Below the pieces are notes generated by a model. That model did no database searches. It saw nothing but the letters and a program-made list of their open reading frames with translations, and was not told the DNA's origin. A stretch of DNA of 64,000 nt, from NCBI RefSeq assembly GCF_004340875.1, contig NZ_SLXQ01000001.1, positions 1,302,001-1,366,000 on the forward strand, in the 5' to 3' direction. Source of the DNA: Tamaricihabitans halophyticus (GTDB lineage: Bacteria; Actinomycetota; Actinomycetes; Mycobacteriales; Pseudonocardiaceae). Within the stretch, counting starts at the first letter, position 1. Each line of letters opens with the position of its first letter. Position numbers and translations under genes: made by a program. Positions 59,083 through 64,000 of the stretch are shown here, one piece after another.

Positions 59083-61887
59083 GTGAACGACTATGGACGT
59101 CGGCGGCGTCACGGGCGCCCCGAATCGGACGACGACCTGGCGGCACGGCAGCCACAATGGCCGGGGGAGCAGGAACAGCCCGAGCCACAGGAGAGCACCG
59201 GCCATTGGAGCCCGGTGTTCGACGACGATGACGAGGTGCCCCCGGCGCCGCGTGCCAACCAGCCGAACCGACCGCCCGGCCAGCAGGGCGGGCTGAGCAG
59301 CCGACTGGAAGGCGGCGGCCCGCCTGGGCCACCGCCCCCACCCCAGGGTCGTCCACCACAGGGCCGTCCGCCCCAGGGTCAGTCACCACAGGGCCAGTCA
59401 CCCCAGAGCCAGTCGCCCCAGGGCCCCCCGCCAGGTATGGGCACACCACCAGGAATGGGTACCCCGCCAGGCGGGCCATCCCGTCCAGGGCCGCACATGG
59501 TCGACCGGCCGACCGAGCTACTTCCGCCGATTCAGTCGGAGTTCGGTGCCGCACCCGAATCATCCGGTTTGGGCAGGGAACCCGAGCTACTCACGCATTC
59601 GTTCAGCCGCGCCGAGTCCAACCGCGAGCAGCCGACCGAATGGGATGACGAGTGGGATGACGAGGACGACGATCCGGACGATGATCCCGAGGTGACCGAC
59701 GAGGAACGCGCCAAGCGCAAGAAGAAGGTGTGGCGGCGCGTCCGGCGCACCATTTACGTGCTCGCGGCGCTGTTCATCCTCGGCCCGCTCGCTGCTTTCG
59801 GAATCGCTTACATGCTGGTTGACGTGCCGACTCCGGAGGAGGTCGCGGCGCAGCAGAGCCAGGCGGTGACGCTGCAGTATTCCGACGGTTCGGAGATGAG
59901 CAAGATCATCCCGGATGAGGGCAACCGGACGATCGTGCAACCGGACGATATTCCGGAGCACGTGAAGCAGGCCGCCTACGCGGCCGAGGACGCGAGCTTC
60001 GAAACCAACGCGGGTTTCGACATCAAGGCGATCTTCCGTGCGGCGTGGAACCAGGTGAGCGGCGGGGTCGGCGGTGGCTCCACGATCACCCAGCAGTACA
60101 TCAAGAAGGCCACCGAAAACGAGGAGTACTCGTACCAGCGCAAGGCGCTGGAGGTGGTGAAGGCCTTCAAGATGAACAACGAGCAGAGCAAAGAGGAGAT
60201 CATCACCGCGTACCTGAACACCATCTATTTCGGCCGGGGGGCCAATGGTGTGCAGGCCGCGGCGAAGGCGTGGTTCAACAAGGACATCGGCGATGTGAAC
60301 CCGTCCGAGGCCGCGCTGCTCGCCGGGATGATCCAGTCGCCTGGCCGGGCCGATGACGAGGAGTACCAGCAGCAGCGCTGGAAGTACGTCATTGGCCAGA
60401 TGGTCGACAAGGGCTGGCTGACCCCGCAGGAGGGCAAGGCGGAGTTCCCGAAGATCATTCCCGCGGAACAGGCGCGGCAGAACCTGAACCGTGCGCAGGG
60501 CCCGGAAGGGTTGATCGAGCGGCAGGTGCTCAGGGAACTCGAAACCAAGGCTGGCATGGATGAGTCGCAGGTGCAGACCGCTGGGCTGACCATCAAGACG
60601 ACCATCGATCCGAAGGCACAGCGCGCCGCGACCGAAGCGGTGAACGAGGTGATGGCGGATCAGCCGGAGAACCTGAAGGAAGCGCTGGTCGCGGTCAATC
60701 CGAAGACCGGCGGGGTGATGGCCTACTACGGCGGGGAAAGTGCCACCGGGCTCGACTACGCACAGTCGATGCAGGAACCCGGATCGTCGTTCAAGCCCTT
60801 CGACCTTGCCGCCGCGCTGAAGATGGGCCACGGGTTGGGGGAAACCTACGACGGTTCCTCGCCGCGCACCATCGCCGGCACCGAGGTCAGTAACTCGGAA
60901 GGCGTGGACTGCGGGGAATGTTCGGTGGCCACCGCGATGGAGCGGTCGATCAACACGGTGTTCGTCGATATGGCGGTGAACACCACGGGTACCCGCGCGG
61001 TCGCCGATGCCGCGCACGAGGCTGGCATTCCGAAGGAGATCAACGGCAAGAAGACGCTGGAAGGCGCGAACGGTGGCGCGCCGGACGCGAACATCGCCAT
61101 CGGCGGTGGGCTGACCCAGGTGCGCACGATTGATATGGCCTCGGCCTATGCGACCTTCGCCGCGGCCGGCGAGTACCGCACGCCGCATCTGATCGATGAG
61201 GCGAAGAACTCGGAGGGTCAGGTCGTGCACGTCGGCGAGTCCGACGCGAAGCCGGCCTTCGACCAGAACGCGGAGAAGAGCAAGCAGATCGCGGGCAACG
61301 TGACCAACTCGCTCGAGCCGGTGGTGCCCTACTCGAGTTTGGCCTGCCCTGGCGACTGGGACTGTGCGGGTAAGACCGGTACCCACCAGTACGTCTCGCC
61401 GGACGGGGAGAAGACGAGCCAGAACGCGAAGGCGTGGATGGTCGGCTACACGCCGTCGATTTCCTCGGCGGTATGGGTTGGCGCGGATCAGAACGAACCG
61501 ATCGTCGACGCGGCCGGCGCGAATATCTACGGGTCCGGGCTGCCCGGGTCGATCTGGCAGTCGTTCATGGAGACGTACCTTGCCGATAAGCCGGGCGAGC
61601 AGTTCGAGGACGTCGAACCGATCGGCACGTATGCCGAGGCCGGCGCGGAGTACACCCCGGAGAGCACGGAGCCGAGCCTGCCGCCGAGCACCAGTTCGGC
61701 CCCGCCCCCGACGACGTCCTCCGAAGCGCGGCCCAGCCGCGACGTGGCGCCGACCTCGGAGGCGGAGCCGCCGCCGTCCGGTGAGCCGCCGCCGAGCGAC
61801 GACGAACCGCCGACCGGTGGTGGTGACGACAGTCCGCCGATCATCGGCCCGGATCGAGGCGGCTCGGATCGAGGCGCGGAGCCGTAG
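59083..61887 (+). CDS. ponA: Bifunctional penicillin-binding protein 1 (transglycosylase/transpeptidase)
   Basis: About 934 residues from GTG 59083 (GTG 59062 would add seven). Long cytoplasmic head with a Gln/Pro repeat region, one helix (about 221-243), glycosyltransferase family 51 domain with catalytic Glu in AAEDASFETN, and a transpeptidase with SxxK PGSSFKPF (about 567), SIN (about 621) and KTGT (about 763). The C terminus is a Pro/Ser-rich tail. It builds and cross-links peptidoglycan. Syntenic with Rv0050. Confidence 0.96.
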   Translation: MNDYGRRRRHGRPESDDDLAARQPQWPGEQEQPEPQESTGHWSPVFDDDDEVPPAPRANQPNRPPGQQGGLSSRLEGGGPPGPPPPPQGRPPQGRPPQGQSPQGQSPQSQSPQGPPPGMGTPPGMGTPPGGPSRPGPHMVDRPTELLPPIQSEFGAAPESSGLGREPELLTHSFSRAESNREQPTEWDDEWDDEDDDPDDDPEVTDEERAKRKKKVWRRVRRTIYVLAALFILGPLAAFGIAYMLVDVPTPEEVAAQQSQAVTLQYSDGSEMSKIIPDEGNRTIVQPDDIPEHVKQAAYAAEDASFETNAGFDIKAIFRAAWNQVSGGVGGGSTITQQYIKKATENEEYSYQRKALEVVKAFKMNNEQSKEEIITAYLNTIYFGRGANGVQAAAKAWFNKDIGDVNPSEAALLAGMIQSPGRADDEEYQQQRWKYVIGQMVDKGWLTPQEGKAEFPKIIPAEQARQNLNRAQGPEGLIERQVLRELETKAGMDESQVQTAGLTIKTTIDPKAQRAATEAVNEVMADQPENLKEALVAVNPKTGGVMAYYGGESATGLDYAQSMQEPGSSFKPFDLAAALKMGHGLGETYDGSSPRTIAGTEVSNSEGVDCGECSVATAMERSINTVFVDMAVNTTGTRAVADAAHEAGIPKEINGKKTLEGANGGAPDANIAIGGGLTQVRTIDMASAYATFAAAGEYRTPHLIDEAKNSEGQVVHVGESDAKPAFDQNAEKSKQIAGNVTNSLEPVVPYSSLACPGDWDCAGKTGTHQYVSPDGEKTSQNAKAWMVGYTPSISSAVWVGADQNEPIVDAAGANIYGSGLPGSIWQSFMETYLADKPGEQFEDVEPIGTYAEAGAEYTPESTEPSLPPSTSSAPPPTTSSEARPSRDVAPTSEAEPPPSGEPPPSDDEPPTGGGDDSPPIIGPDRGGSDRGAEP

Positions 61888-61947
61888 TCGGGCTGACTCC
61901 CTTTGGGGCTTGGGGTCCCGTTCCGGACGCGGTAAATGTTCGGAATG

Positions 61948-61986
61948 GGACATACCGGGTCGCGAGCGGTGTTACGGTGCTGACCG
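61948..61986 (+). repeat. Duplicated promoter block, copy 1
   Basis: The block starting GACATACCGGGTCGCGAGCG and ending GTTACGGTGCTGACCG is about 80% identical to 62786-62824. It lies 34 bases before the first DUF3558 gene. The shared core CGGTGTTACGGT may be the promoter of both units. Confidence 0.55.
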
Positions 61987-62020
61987 TCCGTAACAGCCCA
62001 GCGACCAGTCAGGTTTATCG

Positions 62021-62623
62021 ATGCCGTCGATGCGTGAGTGGATCCTGCCGGTAGTGCTCGCCGTTGGCGTGGTTGCCGGCTGCACCGAAGCCGAATCCGG
62101 CGAAGCCGCGCCCGCGCCGGAGAGCTCTTCCGCCGATGGCTCCACGGAAGACGGCGCGCCCAAGGTGGAGAACCCGCTGGATACCAGCGCCTACCAGCAG
62201 GACCCGTGTAGCTCGCTGAGCTCGGCACAACTACAGGAACTCGCCCTCGATCAGGGCAAACCCAGCGAGAACGACTCCGCCGGCCCGAACTGCTTCTGGC
62301 GCAACAACGAAGCGCGGTCCATGGCGTCCATTGCCTTCGTAACAGCTGGCAATAATGGGATCAGCGATGTTTATGCCAACCGGGAAAACAACGCTGTTTT
62401 TGAAGAGCTCCCCGCCATTGAGGGCCACCCGGTAGTGGCCTACGGCTCAGTTAAGGGTGAAATCGAAAGGGGTTACTGCACCCTTGCCGTCGGCGCTACC
62501 GACGAGCTCTTCTTAAGTATTAGCGTGAGAGTGTCCCGTGCAAATATCGGCCAAGACGATCCATGCGAATCGGCACAACGAGTCGCCGAGATGATGATCG
62601 AGACTATGCGCAGCGGTCAGTAA
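62021..62623 (+). CDS. DUF3558 lipoprotein, first copy
   Basis: 200 residues. Lipoprotein signal with Cys21 in VVAGC (an internal ATG at 62030 is a good alternative). The mature part has a Ser/Glu-rich spacer, then the DUF3558 domain with four cysteines (DPCSSL, PNCFW, GYCTL, DPCESA). A paralogue lies at 63353. The C-terminal half uses more A/T-ending codons, including a TTA near 62511, than the paralogue. Extracellular; function unknown. Confidence 0.88.
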   Translation: MPSMREWILPVVLAVGVVAGCTEAESGEAAPAPESSSADGSTEDGAPKVENPLDTSAYQQDPCSSLSSAQLQELALDQGKPSENDSAGPNCFWRNNEARSMASIAFVTAGNNGISDVYANRENNAVFEELPAIEGHPVVAYGSVKGEIERGYCTLAVGATDELFLSISVRVSRANIGQDDPCESAQRVAEMMIETMRSGQ

Positions 62624-62785
62624 CGCTCCGCCACGGAGCGGAGTTACCGCTCGACCGATCGGCAGATACGTGACGCTCGATACGCCGGTCAATCCGAGGG
62701 AACCTAGACAGGCGCCCGGGCCGTCCGATATACGAAAAGGGACGAGTCACTCACCCGTAGCGGTTTCCGCGGAATCCTCGGAAAC

Positions 62786-62824
62786 CGAGCACACCGGATC
62801 GCGCCCGGTGTTACGGTCGTGACC
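62786..62824 (+). repeat. Duplicated promoter block, copy 2
   Basis: GAGCACACCGGATCGCGCCC through GTGTTACGGTCGTGACCG matches the block at 61948-61986. It lies 43 bases before the small WXG-like gene. Confidence 0.55.
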
Positions 62825-62867
62825 GCACGTGCCCGATACGTGCAACTCATGTCGCGAGGAGGGGAAC

Positions 62868-63350
62868 ATGAGCCAGCCAGGCCCGAACCCGGAGACTGCC
62901 GCGCTGGGCGCCGCCGCGGGTGCCGCGCCCACGGTAGGCGCCGCTGTCGGCGCAGGGGCGATCGGCGTGGGTGCGATGAACGCACTCGGCGCGGTCGTGA
63001 ACCAGGGGAGCGGCGGTGGCGAAGGCGGCGGCCGCTTCGAATACACCGAAGAACAACTCCGCTCCATCAAAAAACGCTGGGAAGACCTCGCAGAGGACTA
63101 TGACGCGGACGTCCTACGTGCAGGACCGCTCACGCAGATCGAAGGACCTGGCGACGAGTACGTCAGTGCCCGTTATGCCCTGGCGGCCAATGCAGCTGGA
63201 CAGAAGGTCATCGACTCGCTGATCGAACGCCGGAACTATTGCCGAGCGCAAGCACGTAAATGCGCGGAGGCCCTCGGCGAGTACGTCGAGACCGAGGACG
63301 AGGCAGCCCGTGAGATGCGCGGCCAGGACGATAAGGGCGGCCCGCTGTAA
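62868..63350 (+). CDS. WXG100/EspC-like protein, type VII secretion candidate
   Basis: 160 residues from ATG 62868 (GAGGAGGGG upstream). A Gly/Ala-rich hydrophobic first 45 residues, then a helix pair (QLRSIKKRWEDLAEDYDADV; QKVIDSLIERRNYCRAQARK) with W-E-D at the turn-like position, and a tail EYVETEDE that fits the YxxxD/E export motif. It is preserved between two DUF3558 lipoproteins, as is usual in Pseudonocardiales. Export by an ESX system is inferred. Confidence 0.65.
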   Translation: MSQPGPNPETAALGAAAGAAPTVGAAVGAGAIGVGAMNALGAVVNQGSGGGEGGGRFEYTEEQLRSIKKRWEDLAEDYDADVLRAGPLTQIEGPGDEYVSARYALAANAAGQKVIDSLIERRNYCRAQARKCAEALGEYVETEDEAAREMRGQDDKGGPL

Positions 63351-63352
63351 CC

Positions 63353-63973
63353 ATGCGCACGTGGACACTGCTACCCGCACTCCTGGCCGCCAGCGCGCTG
63401 CTCGTCGGCTGTTCCGACACTGAAACCGGCGAGGCCACTCCGGCCGCGACCGAAAGCTCGCCAACCAATAGCTCTCCCAGCGAGAACGGGACAGCGCCCG
63501 GCGGTGCCCCCAAGGTGGAGAACCCACTGGACACCACCAAGTTCCAGCAGGACCCGTGCAACACGCTGACCTCAGCACAGCTACAGGAACTCGTTCTCGA
63601 TGAGCCAGGCGAACCAGATGATGCCGAAGCCGGACCGAATTGCATCTGGCGAAATAGCGAAGCGCAGTCCAGAGCATCCATTGTGTTTGTGACAGCCGGC
63701 AACCACGGAATCAGCGACGTCTACGCGAACAGGGACACCAACCCCGTATTCGAAGAGCTCCCCGCCATCGAAGGGCATCCGGTGGTCGCCTACGACGCCG
63801 TTGAGGGCGAACACGAAAAGGGCTACTGCACCCTCGCTGTCGGCGCCACCGACCAACTCTGGCTCAGCATCGGCGTGAAGATATCCGATGCAACCGTAGG
63901 CCAGCGCGATCCTTGTGTTGCTGCACAGGGAGTCGCCGAAATGATGATCAACACGATGCAGGGGGGATCCTGA
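63353..63973 (+). CDS. DUF3558 lipoprotein, second copy
   Basis: 206 residues, start 2 bases after the preceding stop. Lipobox LLVGC with Cys20; the DUF3558 domain has the same four-cysteine pattern as the first copy (DPCNTL, PNCIW, GYCTL, DPCVAA) and long identical stretches (GAPKVENPLDT; FEELPAIEGHPVVAY). The two copies arose by duplication. The stop overlaps the next start by one base. Confidence 0.9.
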   Translation: MRTWTLLPALLAASALLVGCSDTETGEATPAATESSPTNSSPSENGTAPGGAPKVENPLDTTKFQQDPCNTLTSAQLQELVLDEPGEPDDAEAGPNCIWRNSEAQSRASIVFVTAGNHGISDVYANRDTNPVFEELPAIEGHPVVAYDAVEGEHEKGYCTLAVGATDQLWLSIGVKISDATVGQRDPCVAAQGVAEMMINTMQGGS

Positions 63974-64000
63974 TGTCATCGCCAGTCTCGAATTCGCCGA
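63973..64000 (+). CDS. Start of a gene running off the window
   Basis: ATG 63973 overlaps the preceding TGA by one base (TGATG) and has GGGGGGAT 4 bases upstream, so a coupled gene starts here. Only nine codons (SSPVSNSP after the start) are visible; identity unknown. Confidence 0.6.

Noticed and set aside
59587-61953. 788-codon open frame opposite ponA
   Set aside because: Arginine/leucine-rich shadow of ponA; the sense strand has all catalytic motifs.

Overview
The window is a high-GC actinobacterial chromosome segment. It most likely comes from the Pseudonocardiales (Amycolatopsis/Pseudonocardiaceae type); the genus cannot be fixed from the sequence alone. The evidence is many GTG starts and purine-rich ribosome sites, XRE-DUF5753/DUF397 pairs, tandem DUF3558 lipoproteins, a SARP regulator and a 6C-type small RNA. 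Two blocks also have the mycobacterial gene order: htdX-fabG4/fadA2, and ino1-PadR/DUF5318-ponA. No rRNA, tRNA, CRISPR array, transposase or prophage was seen.

Layout. 0-3 kb: the end of a 2-oxoacid dehydrogenase operon (E1 alpha, E1 beta, E2). 3-8 kb: a membrane methyltransferase behind a strong dyad, fxsA, and a glycine-betaine ABC operon behind an AT-rich leader. 8-13 kb: SCP2/TetR divergent pair, a large SARP-NB-ARC-TPR regulator and two unknown membrane proteins. 13-19 kb: htdX-fabG4/fadA2 fatty-acid block and a DrrAB-type ABC pair whose ATPase gene is frameshifted. 19-27 kb: secreted and DoxX proteins, an AAA ATPase, the 6C-like RNA with a strong terminator, a MarR-GNAT fusion, an AhpD-like protein, an IclR regulator, a lipoate-ligase-like protein, and an ECF42 sigma factor with two DGPF proteins. 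27-36 kb: a sodium:solute symporter with its DUF3311 partner, a secreted peptidase-like hydrolase, a dense DnaA-box cluster beside a degenerate ybaB-type gene, a VWA membrane protein and pckG. 36-42 kb: an acidic duplicated DUF6802-like protein and a translationally coupled dynamin/GrpE-like/dynamin/membrane-protein operon. 42-49 kb: DapA-like enzyme, a WhiJ-type XRE/DUF397 locus with an operator-like dyad, a two-component system and an ABC exporter. 49-56 kb: a membrane-anchored Hsp70-like ATPase, trmB, an amidohydrolase, an SDR, a PhoX-type phosphatase and a Uma2 nuclease-fold protein. 56-64 kb: ino1, PadR, DUF5318, ponA, then a duplicated DUF3558 lipoprotein module around a small protein with a type-VII-like tail.

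The most unusual features are the DnaA-box cluster with no dnaA or dnaN beside it (30.88-31.13 kb), the coupled dynamin/GrpE-like operon with an Hsp70-like membrane protein 8 kb away, a dispersed repeat at gene ends, and the 49-bp nested operator of the WhiJ-type locus. All functions are read from motifs and remembered family knowledge; no database search was run.
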